Below are positions 48,226 through 60,757 of a stretch of DNA of 64,000 bases, piece after piece. Position numbers and translations under genes: made by a program. The stretch's first letter is position 1; the number at the start of each line of letters is the position of its first letter. A model generated the notes under the pieces. The model ran no database searches and was not told the origin of the DNA. It saw nothing but the letters and a program-made list of their open reading frames with translations. Location of the stretch: the NCBI GenBank assembly GCA_018340375.1, contig JAFFJZ010000001.1:64534001-64598000 (forward strand), read 5' to 3'. The DNA is from Gonatopus flavifemur (Eukaryota > Arthropoda > Insecta > Hymenoptera > Dryinidae).

Positions 48226-48525
48226 ATAGCGGAGTGCTTCGAGATATCGGATTTTGGATTTCATACTACGAATGAATAGAACTGATAAATTACAGGAAAA
48301 GCAGATAATTTTGACAAATTATTTTGAAGAGCAGGTTTTGACAATATTATGTTGCTGTATCGTTTATGCATAATTCTCTTCCTATAGAATTATACATGAA
48401 AGATACAGCAACATAACAATGTCAAAATCTCAATTTGAAAGGTCGGAGCAACGTTTTGTTGCTTTATTCGATGAACGATTACAATTTTTTGTTTCTAATA
48501 TCCCAAAAACGAAGCATTCCGAAGT
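48226..48525. mobile_element. Palindromic element with ATGTTGCTGTATC hairpin
   Basis: CGGAGTGCTTCG at the left pairs with CGAAGCATTCCG at the right. The centre is GACAATATTATGTTGCTGTA and its complement. Confidence 0.65.
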
Positions 48526-48599
48526 TCAAATTATCCATTTCACAAGTTTTCTTTATAACACCATATATTGTATACACCGGTAATAAAGCGTGTTAAAAA

Positions 48600-51500
48600 A
48601 ATCGCAGTTCCTAAACGTGAATCCAGTAGCTCTATTGTCATATTATGAATATTACATTACATGTCGTGAAATTTTCAATTGAAAATTCAAACAAACGAAT
48701 CAATTTCAAATTTACAAATAAGAATTCTTTTGGGAGTTGTTGAAAAGAAAGCTGTGTTCATAGCGTTGTATTTGACGATAACACGTTAAATCACTTGTAT
48801 TCAAACATGAAACAAAGCGCTATTCAAACTTGTATACTTTCTTGCATAAAAGCGCAAGTAGCTAGCGTGTGAGGGAGACAAACCATTATTGCCTGCAGGA
48901 TAATTCCAAATATACCTCACGTATATCTATATATTATATGGATTGTAGATTCCCTGCGGGGTCGAATCCCAGGTAATCCTCAGAAGCGGACTACGGGCAC
49001 GCACGGCATTCTGGCAATTCTCACGATTTCCTCGTTGTCATCTTAGTTTGTCGGTCGGTTAGTTTGGATCTTTACATCAATACTTGTACTCCCTACTAAT
49101 ACCGCATTACCTTCATTCAAATTTCGGGACGCTCAGGTGCATTCAACTTTTACCCTCGAGTACACAAGTGCTGCACCTCCGACAGAATCTTGCGTTACAT
49201 TGAAAACTTGTAAAAAGTCAGTTTGGATTCACTTATTAATAGCACCCTAAAAAGATAAATTTCTTTTCAATTTTACCATTATTTTATGAGGCTCGGGCCA
49301 AAGTTTTCGAACCATAACATAAACGGTTAACGGCCGATTCCTGATTTGGAATAAGTTAAACTGATTTCGCTTCCTAAAAGGTTCATTTCACCCTCACCCT
49401 CTTTCTTCTCTATTTGCCGTCCGATGTCCACGAAGGTAGATTTTCGTATACGGCTACCGGCTATAACAAACGAAACGGGATGAAGGAGGAAAAAAGAGAA
49501 ACGCAACTGATGAATACAATAGGCATTGCTGGTGTCACTTTTGTCACAGACCTTTAAATCATATGAAGCCACTTTGAACCAAAGAGGACAATAGAGAATT
49601 GCCGCTTCTGGATATAATAGCTGCATCCATTATGTATCAAGCAATTCATAAATGAATAGGATAACATAATTCGTGTATGTAATATATTGTTACTAACGTA
49701 ATAACGAGTAATTGGAATAATAACGAATTGATACGATTCGTCGGAACAGAAAGACTATATAAACTTATTCATCAAAAAGAACGAGAGTCGAGTGTGAGCT
49801 CAATGATACGACGAATAAAATCCGTTTACTCGTAAAAGCATAACTCATCGTTGGATAACTTTATGGAATAAAGCGGATCCAAATCATTAAATCTTGTACG
49901 ACAATCCATACAAGAAGATTTTTCTTATCGAGAACCAGAGAGGGAAAAAAAAGAAAAACACAACTCGTGATGCGTTCTTTTCGAAGAGATAAATAAAATA
50001 GGAAGCCGAGATTGGAATCGAAGGAAAAATCAACTCTCATGAGAGAAAAAAAGAGAGATAGAGAAGTTGTAATAATATGAAGGTAGGTAAGACGACATAG
50101 TTGCTATTGGAGTTTGCGAATAAGCGTAACCTACGCATAACCACGTACGAAAAATCACCGTTGATGGCACTATTGACGTATAATAAATGTATTCAAGCTA
50201 GCTCTCTTTCTCTTTCTTGAATTTTCCGTACGAACGTATTACGATGCCCGCTCACGTATGCGTCACGCCTTTTTCCATCTCTGGGCGTAGAGAGCGTGCA
50301 GTACCAACATCGTATCTTGCAACGCGCTTTACCTTCTTTTCCATCTTCTTCTTCCTTTGCCCCAAAGGAAAATTCTCGACGTCTGTTCGTGAAAAATGCT
50401 ATTCATCCTGACACGTAGAATACTGCATTCGTAGCCTGCATGTACCTGCTGCTGTGTTGCACCAGGCGTAAATAACAGATTTTCGGACCGAGACACGTTT
50501 GCTCATAAAACGATCTGCTTCTTTGCCACACAGTTACTCCCTACCACTTTTACTGGATTTATTTGCAAAATCCAACTCGATCTTGATGGGTACAAATACC
50601 GATAAACAGACAGGTGAATACCTCGCTCTTATTGTAACAATATTTATACTTCCTACGAAAGGGAGAAAAAGCGAAGATACTCTTACATTGAGAAAAAGAC
50701 AATTATTATAACACGCTTCAAAATTCTTGGCACGCGTCTTTTGCTTTACTTCTGATTTGTTTTCCTCTTTTGCTCTGTGAGTTTGCGGGTTACGCAGATC
50801 TCGTTCCGCGTCGTCGAACGAACAAAAGAAGGGCCTAGCGTTGGGCGGTCTTGTTCGGTGTTCACGCTGACCATGAATCAAAAGAGCGTAAATAGAGACG
50901 CTAAACGAGAGTCGGATGGATTGATCTTTCTGACCATTACGCGTTGGGATGAGAAGGAACGGTAATGGTGGTAGTGGGTCGATGACGACTGGGACGAAAT
51001 GACAACGTTGGGGGCTTTAACGACGATGGGCGTGGAGGAAACGCGCCGCCTTTGTCCTCTGTTCAGCGTTTCTTCTTAACTAGCGAAATAAAGTAAAGTA
51101 TAAAGTAAAGGCCGGTCGAAAATTATGTTGAGTCGAACGGACCGAAAATATCGCCCTCTCGTAATTGGCAGGCTGTTTGTTTTGTCGCTGGGCCGCGCGA
51201 TGCCGACAACAGATGGCCCGAAGAAGAAGGTATAACACCGATAACGCGCTTTTTCTCTTCCCGCTAGGCTTTCCTCAATCTCTTTCTCTTCCAGTGACAA
51301 CAACGACGACAACAAAAACGACATAGATTAAGCTAAATCGACCAAACAAAATTGATTTTTCCCATCTATACGAGAGAAAATCATTCTTTCTTTAACCTCC
51401 CCGACCAATCTGCCAAAATCACTGCTGCTATGTATGTTGGTTATGGTTCAATATCCAGATAAATCGATTTCCCTTAATCAAGCCGTGAGTGTAGTCAATG

Positions 51501-51660
51501 TTCTTGGGTGTATAATATTCCGCCTGATATGGAAAAGGGACACATTCCTTTGAAATTTATCCTCATAATTCTTAAGAATCTTTCATCGATTTTATGAGAA
51601 TTCTGATTCTCTTATGATAAATTCGTGTTAATATTGAATGTCACATATGGTTCCTTTTTC
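48600..51660. other. Repeat-poor block
   Basis: Unique-looking sequence with GC-richer parts (50800-51060, 51170-51300) and purine- or pyrimidine-rich runs. No conserved ORF seen. Candidate regulatory or unannotated transcribed DNA. Confidence 0.4.
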
Positions 51661-51846
51661 TTCACGGAGAAAAATAATTAGCTATTATTTGGATAGCTAA
51701 AAATTCGCTACGAGAGTTATCTTCGGAGCTGCTGCAGCGAAAATTCAACATTTGAATTATTTGGCTATCCAAATATCAACCACGAAACCTGTGCAGTTGC
51801 AGCTACGATTTCCTAAATATCTAAAAAATAGAAACAACTGTGATTA

Positions 51847-53146
51847 CCCACGTGAAAATTTCTTGCTTGCGCCAATACTGACGATGGAAAATAGATAGGC
51901 GCAATGCTGACATCCAAGGCTTGGAAATCTATATCGAGCCAACGTTGACTGACAAGTGGCACAATGTTGCACCAATGTTGGGAATCATAATTTCCAATGA
52001 TCAATCCATCATTGGCTCAAGATTGTGCCAATCATGGTTCATCGTTGTCCCAATATCGTTTGGACAAAAGAAATTAACTTCATACGAACAATTTCATAGC
52101 ACGGCTGAATATTAATCCAAACGTTGACAACGTTTGGAAGAAATGAGTACCCAATGCAGTGCCAAGCCTGGTCAAAGCTTGGCTCAGGCTAGCCACGATC
52201 CTCAATTGTACGTCTCCATACAAAAATTCCCGCGTCCAATGTCAAAGCGCCACCCTTCGGTATTGTTTCCAACGCTCGGTTCGTTTCTCGCAAGCGCTCA
52301 ACGAACTATGCGGTTGATATATAAGCATCATATAACCTTCTGATTTGAAAATTGTTGTCTTCATCATAGGTCCTTCATCGGAGGAGAGATTTTAGCTGTG
52401 CAGATCCATGGATTCGTGGACATCAAAATTTGAATTATACTTGATGTAATTGATTTGTAAGGTAACCAGTAATCATTGAGTTATATTAAACTTATAAACA
52501 CATTTTGTATTGGATTCATCGAATAAGTTTCTTCGTTTCAATGTATACAGAGATCCTCTGGCCCTGTTGTATAAAATATTTCAGGTTCGGGCTGTACTTC
52601 TTAACATGTGTGGAGGGGAAGCAATCGATGTCGGGAATATATGACTCTGAAGTTTTATTATATTTTTGCAATCGTTCAACATAGAGTTGAACATCGGCAC
52701 AACATTGGCTCAACGTTGACGCGGGATTGTCGCAACGTTGAATCAATTTTGGCCGAATATTGACTCAGTACTATTATAGTATTGACTCAAATTTAGCAGT
52801 CAACATCATTTATGTGTAATAAATGATGGTACCTCCTTTGAATGCATAAAACATCTGACCATTGGCGGACCATAAAAAAATTCGTCCAACAGTCTTGGTT
52901 CGTAATGAGTACAAGCATGATCCAATCTTGGATTTAGATCGAGCGACAAATTTTTTCAAGGGTTGCCAATGATGGCTGATTTGACTGCCATAATCGTACC
53001 AATGTTGGTCCGTGATTGGCAGAATACATCAATGGAGCCTGTAACGATGTTATCATTTCAAGCTTGCACCTTGCTAACCGCCAAGGCTCGGCCAATCTTT
53101 GTCAGTGTTGCGCCATCCTAGTGCCAATCGTCAATTTTCACCTGGG
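51847..53146. mobile_element. 1.3-kb CCC/GGG element filled with CCAATGTTGG motifs (TSD TA)
   Basis: The ends are CCCACGTGAAAATT and AATTTTCACCTGGG, with TA on both sides. The whole interior is built of GCCAAT, ATTGGC and CAACGTTG words, in both orientations. No protein. Confidence 0.7.
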
Positions 53147-53339
53147 TATTTTAGCTAGAGCGGTGAAAAAATGTGGATAGCTGCCACAGCTATTTCCTTT
53201 TTTTTCTTATTTGAAAATTGATTAATAATGGCTAATTGATTCTTTTTCCTTCCTTCTCTATCAAGAGTTTTTTCCACTTTGAATATGTGAATAATTGTTT
53301 GCAATAGCTGTGGTGAGTTAGGTATCGGTAATTCAACCA

Positions 53340-53920
53340 GACATCAATCGAGTTTCTGCTCTTTTTCTCACGGAAAAAAATAATTCGCTATGGTAGTAGC
53401 TAGCCAAGTAACACGAAAGAACTGGTAAAGTACTACGCAAATGCTACTTGGTTATGTTCATTTGGTACAGCAAAAAACACTCCATGGCACGTTCATTTTC
53501 GTAAATGTACTACGGAGATCCTTTGAACGTATTTAGCTGTACCAAATGCATGTAATAAGAATATTTTATGAATCCTCTGTACACATGATTGTGCTGTTGC
53601 TTGAGTACTTCGTGCACTTGATATTTGGATAATGAAGCTAAAGCCAGTGGCGGCGAAGCTAGCGACAGACTGTGGCAAACGAGTGGCTTTGAAATATGTG
53701 GTTCAGCTATTTGAAGATTTCAAAAAACAATGCTATCAAAAGTGACATCAATTCTCTGCTTGCTCCTCGCTGCTAGTTTCAGCTTTTTACAGCTAAATTT
53801 TAGCTACTACAGCGATAACTGTTGTTGCGACGACTAAAAAATGGCTATCATAGTGAAGTTTTAGCCATCCAAATGTCAACCATATTATTTTTGTTTCGTG
53901 CTTCGTTTGATTGAAAACCG
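53340..53920. repeat. CACGGAAAAAAATAATT / TTTAGCTA repeats
   Basis: CACGGAAAAAAATAATTCGC, with TAGCTA-rich interior and an ACGAAAGAACTGG...AGTACTTCGTG palindrome inside (53411-53613). Related words stand at 32165-32525, 43788-43892 and 51664-51830. Confidence 0.5.
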
Positions 53921-53939
53921 GCGATGAGTATATAGTCTT

Positions 53940-55890
53940 CTTCGAAATTCGATATTTGCATTATTTCAAGAATAAAAAATGAAAAAATGGTTACCTCATC
54001 GAGTATTAACGTACACCAATTGGCATGTGCTTTTTCACGTATTCACGGATTCGTGGTTTTTGAAATGATGATGAGAAGTAAATATCTTACTCTGAAAGCA
54101 AAGCGAGCATATGCCGTGAACAATCTGCCCAAAATAAGCGGAGTGGATTTTGAAGAGGGGTCGGACTGTAGAGCGGAACGAAACAGCTACAGGGCATATA
54201 GAGCTCTGTGGTTCGTTGTGAAATGTACATTATTTGAAATTCATTTGGATTTCATTCGGCATTAAATTCTAGATTTATCAAAGTTCCACGTACGTGGAAT
54301 TCGCAACAATTTTATTTTCTCTCGCATGAAGCGTTTTTTACATATCATCAATTAATTATCTCTTCTGTACATATCATGGGGGTTTTTTTTCCGTACATCA
54401 AAGGGGAAGATTAGGTACTCATTAATGTTTATAACGAACCTTCGGTGGTAATTTGAAAAATTGAATGAAGGCTATCTTTTGTTTTCCTGAAAGAGTCATA
54501 GCCATTAGTACGCTGACCCCTATGCGTGTATTCTAGATTATTGTAGGTATCGAAATAACATTTCCACGGAGAGCTGAGAAGAGATTTCTGTAACCACCGT
54601 TGCGGTTAGGTTGTTTCGCGGTTCGAATCGATCAGCGGCCAATTATCGCCGAATGAGCGGCACTTAACTGCCACCTCGTTAACCGAGCTGCAGATCGACG
54701 ATCGGTCGGTAAAATAAGTTTCATCGCCATTACGTTCTTTTTTCTTATCTCCCTTCAATTCTGATACATTGATTTGTGCGTATATATATATATCCATTTG
54801 ACTCGAAGCGTAGCTCTACAAATTCGCAAATTCAAATGGAATTGGATTTTCGGCATTCTCTTGGCGAAGGAAATCTGCTTTCATCGATTTGACGATGATT
54901 GGATCGAAGTAAGACATTATTATATTATTGATTTTACGTAGAAATTATTCATTATTTTGAAAATAAATGACTGACGTGTTTGGTTGTGCGTGTATATACA
55001 ATCGATCAATCATTCTTCATTATTCGATACAATTGAATATTCCGTTGGAAAAGTCAGTTTCTCTGCTGTAATTGAATGAGACTCGTTCGACTAACGTAAC
55101 ATCTTCCTTCGAGTGAACACATGTACATAGTCGTGAGATAAAAGTCGTAGAAACATCCTTCTTCCATCCTTTTATCTGTCGAGGAATGAATAAATACAAG
55201 TTCTCGAATTTCCTGAATATTTTCTCCGTGACGTCTGTGTGTATATATATTGTTTCATCGATTCCTCAAGCATCCAAATACAAAGTCGAACATTTGAGGA
55301 ATAGAATAAAATAAAATAAAACACAAGACGATAGAGGAAATATATACCTTCCCTTTCTCGACAGTTTGTCGTCATATGTACACGCGTTACCATTCGTTCG
55401 CTCCAGTTTCCTTGCCCAGTCAATTCAGTCGGTTCCTTTCCACCTCGCATTGCAAAGAAATTGGCAGCCAGCTCGAACCCTTTTGTACTCGTCGAACTGT
55501 ATACTACAAACACGAGATGCGGTAAACAGCTGCGAATGCCATTTCAATAACGTATAAGCGGCTCGATATACATATACACGTGAAGAGAAGAGGACTTTAG
55601 TCCGGAACTTTTTCAAATCTCTTTTTCTATATTTTCCTTTTCATACGAACTCCGGGCCCTTCAATTTTCAAAACTGATCATAGAATAAATTCTATACTAG
55701 AGAAAATGAAGTCTTTCTTTACCTCTCTCTTACATTTCGGCATCCTATTTTTCCCGCCTGTTTCGAAGTTCAACTTACGGTATATTGTACCTGTAAGTAT
55801 TCTGTACCGAACTTATTTTCTCTTCTCATTGATTTTATGTTTCGATATATGGTTAATCCCGACAAAGACATTCTTTTCAATGGAATACAT
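53940..55890. other. Repeat-poor block
   Basis: Mostly unique sequence with a TATATA run near 54780. No exon recognised. Confidence 0.4.
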
Positions 55891-55904
55891 CTGAGTCAGA
55901 AAAT

Positions 55905-56561
55905 ATTCTCAACACTATGAAAACAATATTACTGGAAAACTATTGTATGAATATGAATAAGGATGGAACAAAATTCATGATTTGTACAACAGCGAAAACA
56001 GCAAGAAGATCGAAAATCAAAATAGATGCAGAGACAATTCAGCAAGTGAAAGAATTTGAATATCTAGGAAGCATAATTACAGAAAACGATCCAAGCGGAA
56101 TAGCACAAGGAAAACAGGCTTTCCACCAAAAGAAACAGTTATTATGCTCGAAGAATATTAGTTTAGCGGTAAGGAAGACATTTTTGAGGAGTTACGTTTG
56201 GAGCACAGCATTATATGGTTACGAAACTTGGACAATTGAGAAAACGAACCAACGAAGACTCGAAGCTTTTGGAATGTGGTGTTAAAATCAAAAATGAAGA
56301 AGTACTTGAGAAGGTAAATGAAAAAAGGAGTCTTTTGAAACATATGTCGTGAAAAGAAGAAGTAATCTGATAGGACACACATTAAAGCATCATAGTTTAT
56401 TGAAAACAATATTAGAAAGAAAAATGGATGGTAAAACTCGCCAAGGTAGACCTAGATTAAGTTATATGAAGCAAATTATACAAGATAAGGGTTGTCGTAG
56501 ATATGTAGAAATTGAGCGTTTAGCGGATAATAGACAGGGTTGGAGAATTCCATCAACCTGA
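55905..56561 (+). pseudogene. Non-LTR retrotransposon reverse transcriptase tail, broken
   Basis: The frame at 55917-56285 reads QVKEFEYLGSIIT, then RKTFLRSYVWSTALYGYETW and RRLEAFGMW, the usual thumb region after the catalytic core of insect LINE reverse transcriptases. A frameshift near 56282 is followed by NEEVLEKVNEKRSFLKHMS, a stop, and then in another frame LIGHTLKHHSLLKTILE and GKTRQGRPRLSYMKQII. At least one frameshift and one in-frame stop make it non-functional. The catalytic core and endonuclease are absent upstream. The clade is not decided; RTE- or CR1-like LINEs carry this tail. Confidence 0.8.
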
Positions 56562-57657
56562 GCAAAAAAATGTGGATCATAAATTGATAAAAAAAATATC
56601 ACTCGGCGATCACGTTCAAAGTGATCACCAAGTGAAGTGAACGATGGGACTGCAGGATCTTTGTTTCATCATTGTCAGATCAATACAGTAGGTTGTGCTG
56701 ATGAAATGATCCTTTTTTCATCATTGCCAGATCAACAGAGTAGCTTTTGCCGATGGAATGTTAATGTGTGTGAATGATCATTTCCAAATCTGATCATGAT
56801 CATTCGTTAACCGTTTGTATCAAGTTCTGATCTACGAACAATCTGGACATGATTAAATACAAGATCACTGTAATATTCATAATCAGAAAACACGTCCCAT
56901 AGACACAATATGCTGTTGGGGTAATGAAAGAGTAACAATTGAGAACTCAATTATATGTATTGGAATTTCCAATTCAAAGAATTACAAAGAATATTATATT
57001 TTCAAATACACTTGGAACTGTTAATACACTATATGGATCTTATAAATTCGATAGTAAATGGATAATCGGGTTCTCGATTTGCAATATAAATGATACACGG
57101 TAATTCGGTATACTGTAGACAGTATTTTATACAAACTTAGGTTTGTATGCATGGTTTCCTACATTCATTTAAACTTGAATTATCGTCTTGAAAGTACTTA
57201 CTTCTCATCATCACTTTCAGTGGACTTGAAACGTGCTAAAGGAATCCTGATCACACCGTCTCATCCTTGTCTAATGTTCCATCGAATCCATCAAATTTCA
57301 AGGGTCTTTTGAGTACGTCTTTAAAATTTCTCCAGACTTGAATTTTCTCATCCAAAGTATTCACTCTTGTATTTAATCATGTCCAGATTGTTCGTAGATC
57401 AGAACTTGATACAAACGGTTAACGAATGATCATGATCAGATTTGGAAATGATTATTCACACACATTAACATTCCATCAGCACAAGCTACTCTGTTGATCT
57501 GGCAATGATGAAAAAAGGATCATTTCATCAGCACAACCTACTGTATTGATCTGACAATGATGAAACAAAGATCCTGCAGTCTCATCGTTCACTTCACTTG
57601 GTGATCACTTTGAACGTGATCGCCGAGTGATATTTATGATCCACATTTTTTCACTCG
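56560..57657. mobile_element. Foldback element with ~300-bp inverted arms
   Basis: AAAAAATGTGGATCATAAA begins the left arm and its complement ends the right arm. Matching continues through CGGCGATCACGTTCAAAGTG, ATCATTGTCAGATCAATACA and TTAACCGTTTGTATCAAGTT, to about 56875 and 57360, with few mismatches. The centre (about 485 bp) has no recognised protein. The left arm starts at the stop of the LINE tail. Confidence 0.85.
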
Positions 57658-57659
57658 GG

Positions 57660-58720
57660 AAACCAGTCATAAGAATTGATCCTTCTCAATAGAAAAAAAA
57701 CCATCATTCTCCTACAATTGTTTGTGTTTTTTTTATTTTTGGATACAAATTAGTGAAATCTCATCCATTAAATCATACAGGTAAATTGAGCTTGACCACC
57801 AATCGCTTTCATCGAATAATATATCAAGAGGGAATTTCGATCATCAATTATGATAATGAGGGTCCAAGATGTGTTTTAAAAATCACGAAATAAAAATCTA
57901 GAGCAAAGTATGCTGTGGAAATTTGAATCGATGAATAATTGAGTATTGGAAAATATAAATCAAACACATTTCCGAGTCTCGCGTATTGTCAGTAACATGG
58001 TTTTTCATTTCGATTCAAATTCAAGTGAGATTTGGTATCAAGGGACGATTGAAACTTCGGTTCTATAAACGAAACAATGAGATCAAAGAAGAAAAAAATA
58101 AAGCAGAGGAATCAGGTAGCAATGACGTATGGTTCTCGATACATCGAGGCATCTCCATAGGATAATAATATATATACCAACCAACAGTGGTTGGATGATA
58201 TCGTGGTTGTCCGTACGGTGTGCGTAGCACGATCGAGTGTAAGAATGGGCCACGGTCGACGGAAAAAAAACATAACGAAAAAAAGTACGATAGCAGAACA
58301 CGGGCCTGCCAATATGCCAATATACGGCAATAAAGCGAAGCCGATCTGCTTTTTCTTCCTCTCCGATATAAACAGGCACACAATGTTCCACCAAAAGTGC
58401 CGACAGATGGGATCCTCTTTCTCTCCCGCCCTTGCACCTCATCCCTCGCTAGTTTATGCCACCCCTATCTCTCTCTCCCAAACCACCCACAATGCTCTCT
58501 TTCATCGGCTTCCATCGTTTTTCATCAGTTTTCCAGCCGTGAACCTCAGAAACGATCTCATATCGTGCCGCTGCAACACGCGTCTGTATTTAAACTCCAC
58601 CCGTATCCATATGAATGCTACTCACGACAACACGTTCCTCGATTGAAAAAGAAAGTTATACAGAGAGAAAGCAGATTTCGTTGAATACAATAGCATGAAA
58701 CAGAAATTAAGATGAATGCC
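57660..58720. other. Repeat-poor block
   Basis: Overlapping open frames on both strands (151 codons at 58191 on plus, 124 at 58437 on minus) lie in a CT-rich segment and show no domain. Treated as non-coding. Confidence 0.4.
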
Positions 58721-59818
58721 GTAGAATGGGGTTACTTTGATATAACTACTTTGTTTGTATATAAAACAATATTTTCAGCGCAGATGAGATTCAATTTTGG
58801 ATTTTTTCCTCCCTGGTCAGCAACACAGAATACCCCTCAATAATTCTATCAACAATGTAACTTTATCACTAATTTCATCCCCTAAAGTCCAATGAATCTA
58901 TAGGATTGCGATATGTGATTGATCAATTTTTTGAAGATTCTATGAATCAAAACTCAAATTTGTACTCCCCAATGTGTACTCGGGGTTAAAAGATTTTGTG
59001 TATGGGGTTACTTTGATCAACCACCTATGGGTGTGATTTTGATCAGCCACCTAGGCTGATGATGAGAGGAAGGACTGGATCAAATGTTGCTCTTGGAGCG
59101 AGTGTATCACTGTTTGAGTTAGGAAACCAAAATGATGAAAATGTGCCAACTTCTGCAGAAAGGAAGAAGCAAAGGGCGAAGAAAACTTGATCAACGCGGG
59201 AAGAGAAATTCAGATGCTCTAGTCAGAGTTTTTTGACATTCAATTGCATTGCATGATGCAGATCATACAGGATTTCAGTTTTCTCATCAAACGATCCGAG
59301 TTTATGTGAACACAGTGTCTAAAACTTGATGGAAAATGTTGCATAAGGAGTCTTTCAATTACCTGATGAATATCTTCCATATCATTGCCTAAAAAATATC
59401 TAATGGATATCCGAAAGACGTCTTATGCAGCATTACTTGACAACTATTAAACATTGTGTTTGTTGGAAAGATTGACCGGAGATAATCACGTTATTTCATT
59501 ATTCTCGTGAACGTTTATCATTCTTGAATGTTTCTTGACCAGTATCATTCATTTCATGAGGGAATATAAACATGCACTGAGCAAACGCCTACTCAGAATA
59601 TAAGCGATCAAAATAACCCCACTTGACGGGTAACTTTGATCATAGGGTTTTCAATTATTCAAATCCAAACTAACTAACCGAATTTTTTCTAATGAAGCTT
59701 ATTATTGGCTGTATTATAAAAACCGATTATGATACTAATTCCGTGGAATTCCATCTCAAGTAGTTTGACTTTTAAAGTGTTATAAATTTAGAAATTGATC
59801 AAAGTAACCCCATTTTAC
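58721..59818. mobile_element. 1.1-kb element with GTAGAATGGGGTTACTTTGA ends
   Basis: The right end is the complement of GTAAAATGGGGTTACTTTGA, a 20-bp terminal repeat with one difference. Further inner copies of GGGGTTACTTTGAT and its complement occur at 59001 and 59617. Short worn frames inside give no recognisable transposase. Confidence 0.7.
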
Positions 59819-60757
59819 GGTATAGGATGTATATTTTTTTGAATTTTTCCACGTGGGCTGGATTTGGCTCGATCAACATTATTTTCTATCGTTCAGACAG
59901 GTTTTATCAATCGGTTGAATGATGGCATATTTGATGGTATCTCGATGGTAATAGCGTCGATCAATAGCTCGTCAGTGGTTAATCTTTGAATGATAACGTG
60001 GATCCACAGTAATGACGGTGAATAGTGGAACACGCATGCCCAACCGAATGTTTTGGTTGTAATCATTAAAACTTTAGTGTCCCTCACCAAAATTTGGCTA
60101 CGCTGAGTGAGTGATATTACCATAATATGTTCGTGTACCTGAACTAGAAGTGATTTTGTAGGATCTTTCTGGCTAGCGTAACCAATTTTGGTTGAAGTTA
60201 CTGAACTTTTAGTCGTGCCAACAAAAAGATTCGGTTGAGCATTCATCAGGCGCAAAATGAGCAGTGCAGGGCAGTGATGTGGTGAAATAATTCCAATTCA
60301 TGGCTAAGAATTTCGAAGGCGGACTACTGGGCTGTACTCTCCAGATTCAAAACAGTAAAACTTCACAGATTATACATTGGAAAAAATATTGATTTGTCCT
60401 CTCTCCATAGAATATTCATGTGTGGAAATTAAATATCCAATTAGGTGCAAAAACTGATTACTTGTGGCGAATAAATTATTTATTGAAAAAACCAATTTAT
60501 TTGGGACAAGCATTTCATTATTGGATTCGATTGAATATTTCATTAATCCTGAGAAATATTTTATGGAGAGAGGACAAATAAACTATTTGGTGGAAAGGAA
60601 TTTTTTTCTCAGTATAGTAGAAAGTCGACCACTGTCGATTAGTGCATATATACATTGCACAATGAGTGAATATTACCTGATCTTTTTAGTGAAATTTCAT
60701 TGACGCAATCAGTTAAAAACACTTCGAAAACGAGAACAATATTCGTCTTGTTTCAAA

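Noticed and set aside
52318..52331. Second TATATAAGCATCAT, same 14 bases as at the candidate promoter
   Set aside because: It lies inside a mobile element, with no initiator at the right distance; taken as coincidence.
58063..58684. Overlapping ORFs of 119-151 codons on both strands
   Set aside because: All overlap one CT-rich segment with few stops in several frames; no domain in any translation.
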